A stretch of 64,000 nt of DNA, from the NCBI RefSeq assembly GCF_029278605.1, contig NZ_CP119573.1:1674001-1738000 (forward strand), in the 5' to 3' direction. Below are positions 26,567 to 35,602 of this stretch, piece after piece. Numbering within the stretch: position 1 is the first letter of the stretch; each line of letters starts with the position of its first letter. A model generated the notes under the pieces. That model had not been told where the DNA came from. It did not search any database and was given only the letters and a program-made list of their open reading frames with translations. The stretch is from Cupriavidus sp. WKF15. Its GTDB lineage: Bacteria > Pseudomonadota > Gammaproteobacteria > Burkholderiales > Burkholderiaceae. The position numbers were made by a program, and so were the translations under genes.

Positions 26567-27184
26567 ATGTCTCGCAATCCGCCACTGCCAATGCCCAGCC
26601 GTCTTTCCCCGCCATGCCTCCCGCCCCGCCGCGGCGTCCGCCGTTTCGCGCTGGCTGCCATCGCCTTGTCCGCGGCGTTGTCCAGCGGCCTGTCACATGC
26701 CGAGTCATGGTTCGAGCCGGTGCGGCTGGGCGCGGCGGCCGGGGCCGGCAACGATGCCTCCATGGCGCGGCTGGAAGGCCGTTGGGACCTGAAGCACGAT
26801 CTCTGGGCTACGTCGTCGCAATCGCTGCGCCTGCGCCTGGGTGTCGAGGCGTCGGCAGGCATCTGGAATCCGCATGGCAGCGGTGGCAATACGCTGGGCG
26901 ATCTTGGCCTGACGCCGATACTCCGGCTGCAGGGTGGGGGTTCCAGCGGCGTTTTCGTCGAAGCTGGCGTGGGTGTCCATGTGCTGTCGCGCACGCACAT
27001 TTCGGACGAGAAGGTCTTTTCCACTGCGTTCCAGTTCGGCGACCGCGTGGCCGTCGGCTATCGTTTTGGCGATGCGCTGGATTCGGAACTTGCGCTGCGT
27101 CTGCAGCACTACTCGAACGCGGGCATCAAGGAGCCCAACCCCGGCATCAACTTCTTCCTGCTCCAGTACTCGGCTCGTTTCTGA
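26567..27184 (+). CDS. pagL: PagL-like lipid A 3-O-deacylase (outer membrane)
   Basis: 205 residues with signal peptide (RRFALAAIALSAALSSGLSHA) and an eight-stranded-barrel pattern ending in a C-terminal Phe (LLQYSARF). The PagL signature HYSNAGIKEPNPGIN carries the catalytic His181 and Ser183. The residue 14 positions after the His, a Glu in Pseudomonas PagL, is Asn195 here. PagL removes the 3-O-linked acyl chain of lipid A, altering LPS toxicity and permeability. The start at 26567 is the last ATG that keeps the signal peptide intact with a basic n-region. Confidence 0.82.
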   Translation: MSRNPPLPMPSRLSPPCLPPRRGVRRFALAAIALSAALSSGLSHAESWFEPVRLGAAAGAGNDASMARLEGRWDLKHDLWATSSQSLRLRLGVEASAGIWNPHGSGGNTLGDLGLTPILRLQGGGSSGVFVEAGVGVHVLSRTHISDEKVFSTAFQFGDRVAVGYRFGDALDSELALRLQHYSNAGIKEPNPGINFFLLQYSARF

Positions 27185-27316
27185 GGCCGTCAGCAAGTAT
27201 TGTTCAGGGATGGCGGCAGGCCGCCGCCGCCATGCCGGCTGACCGCGCAGGCATGCGCAGCCGCCTGCGCGCCGCACGGCGCGACCGTGCGGCTGACTGG
27301 ATACCGGCAGGCAGAC

Positions 27317-28501
27317 ATGCAGGCATTGGCGCTGTTTTCCGTGCAGTTCATGCTTGCGGTGACATGGACGCTCTACGTGGCGTTCCTGCCCGCACTGGCT
27401 GCGCAGGCAGGCATGCCAGCCGCGAAGGTCGCCTGGGTCCTGCTGATGGACCAGGCCATCTTCGTCCTGATGGATTGCGCGCTCGGCATCGCCGCCGACC
27501 GGGTGGCCGATGCCATGCGCCGGCTTGGCGTATGGGTGCTCGCCGCGACCATCGTTTCAGCCGTGGCCTTCGCATTGCTGGCGAAGTCGGCGTCCCCGCC
27601 GATGTTGCTCGCGCTCACCGCGTGCTGGGCGGCGACATCCTCGGCGCTGCGGGCCCCGCCCATGGTGATCATCGCGCGCCGGCTGCGAGCTTCGGCGCCC
27701 GCCTTCCTGGTCAGCTGCTCGCTGCTTGGCGTGGGGCTGGCGTCCGCGCTGGCGCCCATGCTCACCGTGTGGATGCGCGGGCTTGCTCCGGCGTTGCCGT
27801 TTCTTGTGGCCAGCCTTGGGCTGGTAGCCGCCGTGTTCGCATTGCAGTGGGTCGAGCGCCACGCGGGTCCCCGGCCCGTCGCCGCGCCGAACGGGGGGCG
27901 CGCCGGCGGAATTGTCATGGTGTGGCTGCTGCTGGCCGCCGTATTCCTGTTGGCGCTCGGATTCCAGGTCCATAGCACGGTGAATACCGCTCCGGCCTAC
28001 CTGAAGTTCGTGAAGCAGGCCGACCTCGTGCGCGTGATGCCGGCCTTCTGGATTGGCTTTGCGCTCGGCGCGCTGGTGCCCGCGTGGCTGCCGCGCGGAC
28101 GGTTCCCGCTCCAGTGCGTGCTCGTGGTTGCCTCGGTGCTGGGTAGCCTGGTGCTGGCCGGCATTGCCGTGGCGCCCTCGCTGGGCTGGCTGCTCGCGGC
28201 GCAAGGCGTGGCAGGAGGGCTGTGGGGCGTGGTGTTCAGTGCCGCTGCCAGCGCCGCGATCGACGCCGGCCATGTCGGCCGCGAGGGCAAGCTCACCGGA
28301 CTGGTATTTGCGCTGGCGGCGCTGGCGGCCTCCTTGCGCATTGCCATGGTCGCGTCCGGCACGGCCAGGCTGCCCGCCCTGGCCGCCTTGCTGCCCTGGC
28401 TGCCAGCGGTGGCGTGGGGTGTCGCGGCCGTGCTGCTCGGGCTGTTCGTGATCCGCAATATGCCGCTGCTGGCCGTCGGGCCGGCGAGCGGAGATGCCTG
28501 A
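27317..28501 (+). CDS. MFS transporter
   Basis: 394 residues with about 12 hydrophobic helices, starting MQALALFSVQFMLAVTWTLY, an MFS_1-type arrangement with the cytoplasmic AADRVADAMRRLGVWVLA loop in the N-half and GHVGREGKLTG in the C-half. No close subfamily recognised. It follows pagL by 132 nt on the same strand and may share its transcript. Substrate unknown. Confidence 0.78.
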   Translation: MQALALFSVQFMLAVTWTLYVAFLPALAAQAGMPAAKVAWVLLMDQAIFVLMDCALGIAADRVADAMRRLGVWVLAATIVSAVAFALLAKSASPPMLLALTACWAATSSALRAPPMVIIARRLRASAPAFLVSCSLLGVGLASALAPMLTVWMRGLAPALPFLVASLGLVAAVFALQWVERHAGPRPVAAPNGGRAGGIVMVWLLLAAVFLLALGFQVHSTVNTAPAYLKFVKQADLVRVMPAFWIGFALGALVPAWLPRGRFPLQCVLVVASVLGSLVLAGIAVAPSLGWLLAAQGVAGGLWGVVFSAAASAAIDAGHVGREGKLTGLVFALAALAASLRIAMVASGTARLPALAALLPWLPAVAWGVAAVLLGLFVIRNMPLLAVGPASGDA

Positions 28502-28564
28502 CCGGGAGTACTGCGGGGCGCCCCCGCGTAAAATGTGGCGCTCCCACCTGTCCAGGAGATCTCC

Positions 28565-28921
28565 ATGACGCTCGTCTTGTCCCGCCGAACCCGTGCAGCG
28601 CTTTCGGCGACCGGCCTGCTGCTGGCTGCCGCTACGGCGCTGGCCGCCGATCTCGAGATGCCCAGGCCGCGCGGCAAGGACGAAGCCCCGGGCGCGCCGG
28701 TGGCGTGCAGGAAAGCGGCGCGGGAAAAACTGCCGAATCCCGATCACTTCAAATGGGACGGCAGTACCTATCGCAAGGTCGCCGAAGATGCCTATAGCGT
28801 GGTGGCTGATGTCGAGTACGTGGGCGCCGACGGCGCCAAGCGCAAGGCCAAGGTCCAATGCGACGTGATCCGGGCTCCGGGCGACCGGTTCGTCGTGACG
28901 AAGGTCCGCCTGCCCGAGTAA
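28565..28921 (+). CDS. Secreted hypothetical protein, 118 residues
   Basis: Signal peptide RAALSATGLLLAAATALAAD, then a small mature domain with two Cys (VACRKAA and VQCDVIRAP) that could form a disulfide. The body DHFKWDGSTYRKVAEDAYSV resembles small periplasmic beta-sandwich proteins, but I do not recognise a family. The start at 28565 follows a CAGGAGATCTCC ribosome site. It lies 63 nt after the MFS gene; the 160-nt gap after it shows only a weak 5-bp hairpin. Confidence 0.7.
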   Translation: MTLVLSRRTRAALSATGLLLAAATALAADLEMPRPRGKDEAPGAPVACRKAAREKLPNPDHFKWDGSTYRKVAEDAYSVVADVEYVGADGAKRKAKVQCDVIRAPGDRFVVTKVRLPE

Positions 28922-29082
28922 GCGTGTGGTGGTCGAACGATAAGCGTCTGATTCTTGCCCGCCCGCTTGTTCGACACGGGCGCTTGTCTTATCTTTGCAA
29001 CCTTTAGCTCGCGGACGCCGCCGCGGCGGCGCGGGTTGACTTTGCCGCCCTGTGTGGCAACGCCATTGCCCGCTGTCTTGCC

Positions 29083-31392
29083 ATGCACCGTGTTGTCCTG
29101 ATCCTTGCTCAACGCCAGCGGAGGCTGCTGCGCTGGTGGCTGCTCTGCCTAGGGTTGTCCTGCGCGCTGACGTCCGTGGCTGCGGATCTGGGCAGGGTGA
29201 CACCGCCGGCGTCGGCAAAGCGGCCGCGTGTCTGCCTGGCGCTTTCAGGCGGAGGGGCACGGGGCTACGCCCATATCGGCGTGCTCAAGGTGCTGGAGCA
29301 AATGCGCGTGCCGGTCGACTGCATCGCCGCCACGAGCATGGGCGCGGTAGTTGGCGGGCTCTACGCCAGCGGTTTGTCGGCAAGCGAGCTGGAGGCGCGG
29401 CTGTCGCATACCGACCTCAGCGATATTGTCTTCGACCGCAACGAACGGGCTCACCTGCCGCAAACGCTGCGTGAGGACGACATCCGCTATCCGGTTGGGA
29501 TTTCAGCGGGGTTCGGCAACGGCAAGCTGAAATTGCCAAGCGGGCTGGTGCAGGGTAACCGGCTGCTGGCCTTGCTGCAGAACTGGACTGCACAGCTGCC
29601 TGACGACCTGGATTTCGACAGGCTCCCGATTCCGTTCCGGGCGGTGGCCACCGACCTGAGCAACGGCGAGCGCGTAGTGCTCGACCATGGCTCGCTGCCG
29701 CTGGCCATTCGCGCGAGCGTGGCGGTCCCTGGCTTGTTCGCGCCGGTGAAGGTGGGCAAGCGGACGCTGGTTGACGGCGGGCTGGTGAGCAATCTGCCCA
29801 TACAGATGGCGCGCGACATGGGCGCCGACGTCGTCATTGCCGTCAATATCGCGGCGCCGCTGGACGATCCGGCGGCACTGGATTCGCCGGCGGCAGTGAC
29901 CCAGCAGATGCTCACTATTTTGACGAACCAGAACGTCGCGACAGAGAAGGCCTTGCTGACCGAGCGCGATATCCTGCTGGAACCGCAGTTGGGCACGCTG
30001 TCCTTTACTGATTTCTCCCGCGCCGGCGAGGGCGTGCAGGGCGGCGCGGCGGCTGCCCAGGGCGCAGATGCCAGGTTGGCTGCTCTCTCGTTGTCACCGG
30101 ATGCCTGGCAAACGTACCTGGCCGGCCGCAAGCCCGGACAAAGGCTGGCCGAGCACCTGCGCATCGACGCGATCGAGATCAACAGCCACGGCCGCATCCC
30201 TGCGTCTTACGTGCGTGAGTCGCTGGGCGTGCGCGAGGGAGATGCCTACGACGTGGCCGCTCTCAACCGCGACCTCGCGCAGCTTGCCACGACGGGCGAT
30301 TTCGAGAGCGTGACGCACCAGATGGTCGTTGAAGACGGGCGCAATGTGCTCAAGGTGGATGCACAGGAGAAGTCGTGGGGGCCGCATTTCCTGCTGTTCG
30401 GCTTCGGGGTCTCCACGACGTTCAACGGGCAAGGCGGCTTCAGCCTCCAGTTCGGCCACCGTTATCCGTGGATCACGCAAAGCGGTCTGGAGTGGCGTAA
30501 CGACATCGTGCTCGGCAGCCAGCAGGCCAAGTGGCATACCGAGCTGCGCCAGCCGGTGCTCGGCAGGCAGGGCTTCTACGTCGCGCCCTATGCCGAATAT
30601 GGCCGCAGGCGGGTCGACCTGTTTGCCGATACCGCCTCCAACGGCAGTACCGTTCCGCTCACGGCGTACAAGGTCGACACGGCCATTGCCGGCGTCGACC
30701 TGGGAGTGCCGATCGGCAGGCTGGGGGAGTTCCGCGCGGGCATGAACTACCAGCAGATCCGCTACTCGGCGGCGTACAACATTGTCTCGTCCCGCACACG
30801 CCTGTTCCCGACCGGCGAGGTTCGTCAGCCCGTCGTGCGGGCGCAGCTGACGCTCGACCAGCTCGATGACCCCCTGTTTCCACGCAAGGGCTATTACCTG
30901 TTCATGGTCAACCAGTTGTCTTTGGGCAGCGCCGACAACCGGTACAACGATGTCAGCGCCAAGGCCCTCTGGGCCGCGAGCGTCGGTCGCCATACCGTGA
31001 ACCTCGCGGCCGAAGGGGCGGCGACCTATGGCGATCACCGCAGCGACAACAGTTTCAGCGGTGGCCTCGGTTTCACGCTGGGCGGCTTCCAGCACTTGTC
31101 GGCCTACGCGCCTGATCAGTTTTCAGGCAACTATCTGCTTTATGGCCGCGTGACCTACCTGAATGACCTGCGCGAGTTCATCCTGCCCGGGCTCCGTACC
31201 ACCGTGGTGGGCACCAGCCTGGAGGTGGGCGACGTCTGGCTGCGGCGCAGGAATTTTGGCAGTGGCCCCTACAAATCCAGCGCCAGCCTGTTCATTGGCG
31301 GCAACAGCGTGATCGGGCCGCTCTATTTCGGTTTCGCCGCCGCGCCGCAAGGCGTGTGGAACCTGTACCTTCAACTCGGCCGCGTGTTCTAG
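29083..31392 (+). CDS. Patatin-like phospholipase with POTRA and BamA-type barrel (type Vd autotransporter, PlpD-like)
   Basis: 769 residues. After an N-terminal signal, residues about 48-330 form a patatin domain: oxyanion motif SGGGARG, nucleophile Ser85 in ATSMGAVVGG, and catalytic Asp231 in VDGGLVSNLP. A short POTRA-like segment follows (about 345-430, DAIEINSHGRIPASYVRESL), then a 16-strand surface-antigen barrel with the terminal strand LYFGFAAAPQGVWNLYLQLG and final Phe. This is the layout of PlpD of Pseudomonas and FplA of Fusobacterium, where the lipase is exported through its own barrel. The patatin part resembles RssA. Overall conclusion: outer-membrane or secreted phospholipase A. 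Confidence 0.9.
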   Translation: MHRVVLILAQRQRRLLRWWLLCLGLSCALTSVAADLGRVTPPASAKRPRVCLALSGGGARGYAHIGVLKVLEQMRVPVDCIAATSMGAVVGGLYASGLSASELEARLSHTDLSDIVFDRNERAHLPQTLREDDIRYPVGISAGFGNGKLKLPSGLVQGNRLLALLQNWTAQLPDDLDFDRLPIPFRAVATDLSNGERVVLDHGSLPLAIRASVAVPGLFAPVKVGKRTLVDGGLVSNLPIQMARDMGADVVIAVNIAAPLDDPAALDSPAAVTQQMLTILTNQNVATEKALLTERDILLEPQLGTLSFTDFSRAGEGVQGGAAAAQGADARLAALSLSPDAWQTYLAGRKPGQRLAEHLRIDAIEINSHGRIPASYVRESLGVREGDAYDVAALNRDLAQLATTGDFESVTHQMVVEDGRNVLKVDAQEKSWGPHFLLFGFGVSTTFNGQGGFSLQFGHRYPWITQSGLEWRNDIVLGSQQAKWHTELRQPVLGRQGFYVAPYAEYGRRRVDLFADTASNGSTVPLTAYKVDTAIAGVDLGVPIGRLGEFRAGMNYQQIRYSAAYNIVSSRTRLFPTGEVRQPVVRAQLTLDQLDDPLFPRKGYYLFMVNQLSLGSADNRYNDVSAKALWAASVGRHTVNLAAEGAATYGDHRSDNSFSGGLGFTLGGFQHLSAYAPDQFSGNYLLYGRVTYLNDLREFILPGLRTTVVGTSLEVGDVWLRRRNFGSGPYKSSASLFIGGNSVIGPLYFGFAAAPQGVWNLYLQLGRVF

Positions 31393-31398
31393 CACGGA

Positions 31399-32637
31399 CT
31401 AGTCCCCGCCCGCCGGCGCCTGATCCACGGACACGGCGTCCCTGTCTTCCGTGTCGGGGGCGGGCCGGTACTCGACGGCCAGGATCCTGCCATTGCTGCA
31501 CTGGATCATTTGCGTACCCTGGCGCTCGACAGCGTGGCCGTCGGCCACATACGAGATCATCAGCGGGATCGCCACGGTCTGGCCTTCGATACGAGGCGGG
31601 GCTGGTGCGGCAACACGCAGCGACGGGCCGGCCATTTCTCCCATCCTGGCAAACAGCGCGATCACGGCATCGCGGTCGTCATAGGTGCCGGCCAGCGGAT
31701 GCGTGCCGAGGTGTCGCCATTGCACGGTTGGCGCGAGCAAGGGGAACAATGCCTCGAAGCGATGCGTGGTCAGGGCCGCCAGATACTCGGCAACCAGGCT
31801 GGCCACCGCCTCGTGCGCCATGGGTACGTCGACCTGCTTGCGGGCTTGCCTGCGGGCGCGCGCGGGGTCGAACCCCAGGAATTCCAGCACGCTGCTGACG
31901 ACCTGTTCGCGATCATTGTCGACACAGATCATGTGGTAGGAATTTTCCAGCACGATCTTGCGCACGTGCGGCACCGTGGCTTCAAGGAAGTCGGCGGAGC
32001 GAAGGCTGGTCAGCTCGTCCTCCCGCGCGTGCATGACCAGGGTGGGGCAGGCGATGCGAGAGGCGCCGCGCTGCACCCATCGGCGCAGCCGGTCGACTTG
32101 CCGGATGCAAGCCAGTGGCACCCATCGGTAGTGGAAATTGTCGCCGCGCTCGAACTTGGCCTTGACGATGGCCCGCACGAGATCATTCTTGATGCCGTAG
32201 GGCTCGTCCTCCTCGACCTTGATCCGCGCAGGCAGGCCTGGAACCCGATAAACCGGATAGCGCAGCAGGCGATACCAGGGTGTCGACCAGCCGTCGATGT
32301 ACACCGGCGCCGAGAGCGCCACCAACTGGCCCTTGCGGTGCTGGCGGCGTTCGCACAGGGCGAGCGCCAGCAGCGCTCCCATGCACATGCCGATCACGTG
32401 GAAGACTTCGTACCGGCCTGCCAGCTCATCGTAGGCATTCGTGACTGCGTCGAGCCAGTCCTCGGCGCGCACTGGAAGCAGTGACTCGGGCTGGCCGCCG
32501 TGGCCGGGCAGGGTGATGGCATGAGTCTCGACGTCCACGCGCCGCAAGGCCTTGTGCAGCGGGCCGAGGTCGAACTGGGTGCCACCCAGTCCGTGGATAA
32601 GCAAGGCTCCGGTGCCGGTGCCCGTCGACGCTGTCAT
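31399..32637 (-). CDS. Alpha/beta hydrolase fused to NTF2/SnoaL-like domain, Cys in the nucleophile elbow
   Basis: 412 residues. Residues 10-250 are an alpha/beta hydrolase of the carboxylesterase/lysophospholipase type: oxyanion ALLIHGLGGT, nucleophile elbow IGMCMGA with Cys85 where Ser is usual, acid in HAREDELTS and His in ENSYHMICVDND. Residues about 265-395 resemble a SnoaL/NTF2 fold (EAVASLVAEYLAALTTHRFE, VQWRHLGTHPLAG). The start overlaps the stop of the upstream MASE1-PAS gene in an ATGA, so both proteins are probably made together. Substrate unknown. It converges with the patatin gene with 6 nt between stops. Confidence 0.8.
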   Translation of the reverse strand: MTASTGTGTGALLIHGLGGTQFDLGPLHKALRRVDVETHAITLPGHGGQPESLLPVRAEDWLDAVTNAYDELAGRYEVFHVIGMCMGALLALALCERRQHRKGQLVALSAPVYIDGWSTPWYRLLRYPVYRVPGLPARIKVEEDEPYGIKNDLVRAIVKAKFERGDNFHYRWVPLACIRQVDRLRRWVQRGASRIACPTLVMHAREDELTSLRSADFLEATVPHVRKIVLENSYHMICVDNDREQVVSSVLEFLGFDPARARRQARKQVDVPMAHEAVASLVAEYLAALTTHRFEALFPLLAPTVQWRHLGTHPLAGTYDDRDAVIALFARMGEMAGPSLRVAAPAPPRIEGQTVAIPLMISYVADGHAVERQGTQMIQCSNGRILAVEYRPAPDTEDRDAVSVDQAPAGGD

Positions 32638-33932
32638 GCCGCGATCCGACCTTCCGCTGGTACAGGTCTGATCACGCGCCATGCACCGGCGATGACGGCA
32701 ACCGATTCGTCGCCATCGAGCAGGGGGCCGCTCATATCGACAAGCGTGGTCGTGGTGCCGGCTGGCAATTGCAGGCGGAACCGCAAGTCGCCGCGTGATT
32801 CGCCGTCGCTTTCTCGAAGCCAGCGGCGGCGCACCAGCGCACGGTCCTCGGGGTGCACCCGGGCAAGCACCTTGTCGAGATCGGAGAAGTCCGCTTCGGA
32901 CACGCCCAGGGCGCGCTGAAGGTTGCCGCTCCAGCGGATCGTGCCGTGATGGGGATCCAGGCAATAGATCAACTGGGCGCTGGCGGCAAGCGCCAGTTCC
33001 ACGTCGTTCTGCCGGGTGGCCGACTGCTCATGGAGCTGTTCGCGGCTTGTCTTGAGTGTGTTGATCAGCAGCGTCAGCAGGGCGGCCACTGCCAGGTAGA
33101 GTTGTGCTTCCAGCAGTGACCTGCCGCGATGCATGGCGGCTTCTACGAAGGGCCCATCGCCCTGACTGGTATTGATCAGGACGACGCAAGCGAGCAGGGC
33201 AACCAACGCAGATCCGGCGCGCGGGCCCCACAGCAGCGTCACGACCGTGACAAAGAACAGCGGAATATAGGTTAGCGCGAACGAAAGGCCACCTGGCAGA
33301 GGCGGCAGGCCGATCCCATCGAAGATGAGCAGCGCAGTGACCAGCAGTGCGCCACATGCGCCCAGGCCGAACAGGAAGTCGCTACGGCTCATGCCGCCGG
33401 AGCGTTTGGCCCGGAAGTGCGACCAGCCGGCCAGAACGGGCGTCATGATAAGCACCCCCACCAGGTCGGATGCGGCCCAGACCCGAGCAACCGGCCAGAA
33501 CGCAGCGCCCGTCACGATCGTGTACCAGCCCGCACCAAAAGCGGCGCTTGCGACGCTGCACACCAGGCCGGCAATCAGCAGCGCGCGTACGAAGGCAAGG
33601 CCCTCAAGCGAAAACCGGGTCAGGCGTGTGAGCCGGACCAGCGCGACGGCAACCGCGGCAAAGCCGATTTCGTCGAGGGAGAACAACACCATGCGCCAGG
33701 CGTCGCGGCCTTCGACCGCGCCCAGCAGCATCTGTGCCGCGAAGAAGGCCATTCCGAGCGCCAGCCAGCGCCGCGCCGGTGCCAGCATGAAGGCCGCAAC
33801 AGTCACGCCTGCCGGCAACCAGATATAACCCGTGGTGGCAAACGGGCCGTTGATCTTGTGGGAAACATAGCCGGAGCCAAAGTACAGCGCCGACCACAGG
33901 AGCAGGGCAGCGCCGCGCGCGATTGGGTTCAC
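32634..33932 (-). CDS. MASE1 membrane sensor with PAS domain and no output domain
   Basis: 432 residues. Residues 1-290 hold about eight membrane helices of MASE1 type (ALYFGSGYVSHKINGPFATT, GYIWLPAGVTVAAFM, FGLGACGALLVTALLIFDGI). A short coiled coil (LKTSREQLHEQSATRQNDVE) leads to one PAS_3-like domain (about 315-425, AASAQLIYCLDPHHGTIRWS). The chain ends there; MASE1-PAS proteins usually continue into GGDEF, EAL or kinase domains. The start is probably GTG at 33932, since upstream residues are Arg/Cys-rich and unlike MASE1. It is translationally coupled to the alpha/beta hydrolase. Confidence 0.8.
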   Translation of the reverse strand: MNPIARGAALLLWSALYFGSGYVSHKINGPFATTGYIWLPAGVTVAAFMLAPARRWLALGMAFFAAQMLLGAVEGRDAWRMVLFSLDEIGFAAVAVALVRLTRLTRFSLEGLAFVRALLIAGLVCSVASAAFGAGWYTIVTGAAFWPVARVWAASDLVGVLIMTPVLAGWSHFRAKRSGGMSRSDFLFGLGACGALLVTALLIFDGIGLPPLPGGLSFALTYIPLFFVTVVTLLWGPRAGSALVALLACVVLINTSQGDGPFVEAAMHRGRSLLEAQLYLAVAALLTLLINTLKTSREQLHEQSATRQNDVELALAASAQLIYCLDPHHGTIRWSGNLQRALGVSEADFSDLDKVLARVHPEDRALVRRRWLRESDGESRGDLRFRLQLPAGTTTTLVDMSGPLLDGDESVAVIAGAWRVIRPVPAEGRIAA

Positions 33933-34317
33933 AATTGTGCTCCTTGCTGTGAGAGCGGCTTGCGAGGGGGGCCGGCCATCTGGCGTGAAAATGCCGTACT
34001 TTGCCAGATTGTGCGATTGGCGTCGATGCGTCGACCAGGCGGGCAGCCCAACGGACGCGGGGATGCGGAAACGCCTGCAACTGCCGTTTCCACAATTTCG
34101 CGACTCGCTGTCAACGGCGCGGACTTCGCAACGGTTAATGGAAACACATGCGGGCAAATGGCACCGCAACACCGTGCCGCACTGCAACGGGTACGGTCGC
34201 CCGCTTGCCTGCCTGTGTCGGCAATCCGCCTTGGGCAATGCCTGATTCGCGGCCTGTCGACAGTGCCGCGCAAGCGTATTTTCATCCCGTGGTTTTACCC
34301 GGATATGGGAGCAGCCA
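33933..34317. other. 385-nt intergenic region without a gene
   Basis: Divergent control region between the MASE1-PAS gene and the DUF3761 gene. Base composition is less GC-rich than the neighbours. I see no convincing reading frame, RNA or palindrome; it should hold both promoters. Confidence 0.5.
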
Positions 34318-34803
34318 ATGAAGACTCTGCTGTTATCGATGGCCGCAGCGGCCGCGCTGGGCATTTCGCTCGGCGCCCATGCGCAGGCGCCCGCTGGTGC
34401 GCCGACCGGTAGCACCGCCCTCTGCAAGGACGGGACCTACTATTCGGGCGCAACAAAGAAAGGGGCTTGCGCCGGACATAAGGGCATCAAGGATTGGTAC
34501 GGCGCCGAGGTTGCCGCTTCGGCGCCCGCGGCCGCCGGCGCCGCGCCGAAGACTGCAACCTCTTCATCCGCCCCAGCCGCGGCGCCGGCGAAGCCCGCGG
34601 CGCCGCTGGCCCCGGCAGGCGAGAAGAAGACCGCCGTGGCGCCGGGCGGTGGGCCGGGCCAAGTGTGGGCAAACGCATCCACAAAGGTCTACCATTGCCC
34701 GTCTGACCGCTACTATGGCAAGACCAAGAGCGGCGAATACATGTCGGAGGCGGACGCGAAGGCCAAGGGTTACAAGCCGGATCACGGCAAGGCTTGCTCC
34801 TGA
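34318..34803 (+). CDS. Secreted DUF3761-type protein with low-complexity linker
   Basis: 161 residues: signal peptide LLSMAAAAALGISLGAHAQA; a DUF3761-like module TGSTALCKDGTYYSG...GACAGHKGIKDWYG; an Ala/Pro/Lys-rich linker of about 50 residues; and a C-terminal module VYHCPSDRYYGKTKSGEYMS ending HGKAC, resembling small Cys/His metal-binding segments found in secreted proteins. Function unknown. The start follows a GGGAGCAGCC ribosome site. Confidence 0.75.
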   Translation: MKTLLLSMAAAAALGISLGAHAQAPAGAPTGSTALCKDGTYYSGATKKGACAGHKGIKDWYGAEVAASAPAAAGAAPKTATSSSAPAAAPAKPAAPLAPAGEKKTAVAPGGGPGQVWANASTKVYHCPSDRYYGKTKSGEYMSEADAKAKGYKPDHGKACS

Positions 34804-35035
34804 AGGCATTCGCTGCATGGGGCCTCCGGCCTCACTTTCGAATGACTCAGGGCAAGCCGACCGGCGCTACTGTCTCTCAATGCACCGCGATGAGAGGTGC
34901 GCTCGCGGGCCGGCACGTCTGTCACGGGGGCGGCCAACTTTCATGCAATGACAGCATCGCCCGGCGGCATTCGTCCGCTTGCCGCCATCGTCCCCGTTCG
35001 GATCAATCATCCGTGTACCTTCAGGAGGGCATGCC

Positions 35036-35425
35036 ATGGATGTGCAGCAACTCGTCACCGAATTTCTTGCTTCCGAGCACGGAGGACAGGCCGCCCAGGC
35101 GTTGGCGGATCAGGGCATCAGTCCCGACGATGCCCGGCAGATGCTGGGCCATGCGGCAGAAGCCGCTCATGCTCACGTGGAAGAACAGAGTGGCGGCCTG
35201 TTGGGCGAGCATGCAGGCAAGAGTTTCTTTGCGGCTTTCGCTGCAGGCCTGATTCGTGGGGATGGGTTTTTCCAGTCGCTGAAGGAGGGCGGGGAGGGCA
35301 TCCTGACCGGCCGGGTGGCGGAGTCACTGGCCGGAAAGATGGGTATTGACCCATCCACCGCATCTACCATGGCCGCCGCCGCGACTCCCTATCTCGTGGC
35401 ATTTCTGAAAGAAAGGCTTGCCTGA
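35036..35425 (+). CDS. Hypothetical helical protein (possibly YidB/DUF937-like)
   Basis: 129 residues, Ala/Gly-rich and helical, without signal peptide. MDVQQLVTEFLASEHGGQAA leads to a Gly-rich GGLLGEHAGKSFFAAFAAGL region and a C-terminal MGIDPSTASTMAAAATPYLV, loosely like DUF937/YidB proteins. The start at 35036 follows CAGGAGGGCATGCC. Function not known. Confidence 0.65.
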   Translation: MDVQQLVTEFLASEHGGQAAQALADQGISPDDARQMLGHAAEAAHAHVEEQSGGLLGEHAGKSFFAAFAAGLIRGDGFFQSLKEGGEGILTGRVAESLAGKMGIDPSTASTMAAAATPYLVAFLKERLA

Positions 35426-35602
35426 TACCGAAATCCGTCGCGGCCCGACAGCCTGATGGTTGAGGGCCGGGTCAGCCTCTCAACCAGGCCCGCGGCCAAG
35501 TTGCAGGATCAGCGCGTGCGCGGCTTGCTTGCCGCGGTGGGCCGCGTCAGCCGGTGCCAGTCTCAGCTTCGTTGCCGCTCTTCGTTGCCGATTTACGCCT
35601 GC

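Noticed and set aside
28969..28995. Hairpin GCCCG/CGGGC downstream of the 118-residue secreted protein as a terminator
   Set aside because: Only five base pairs with a long loop and no T-run.
27557..29260. 567-residue frame on the minus strand
   Set aside because: Crosses three supported plus-strand genes and is Arg/Gln/Gly-rich throughout.
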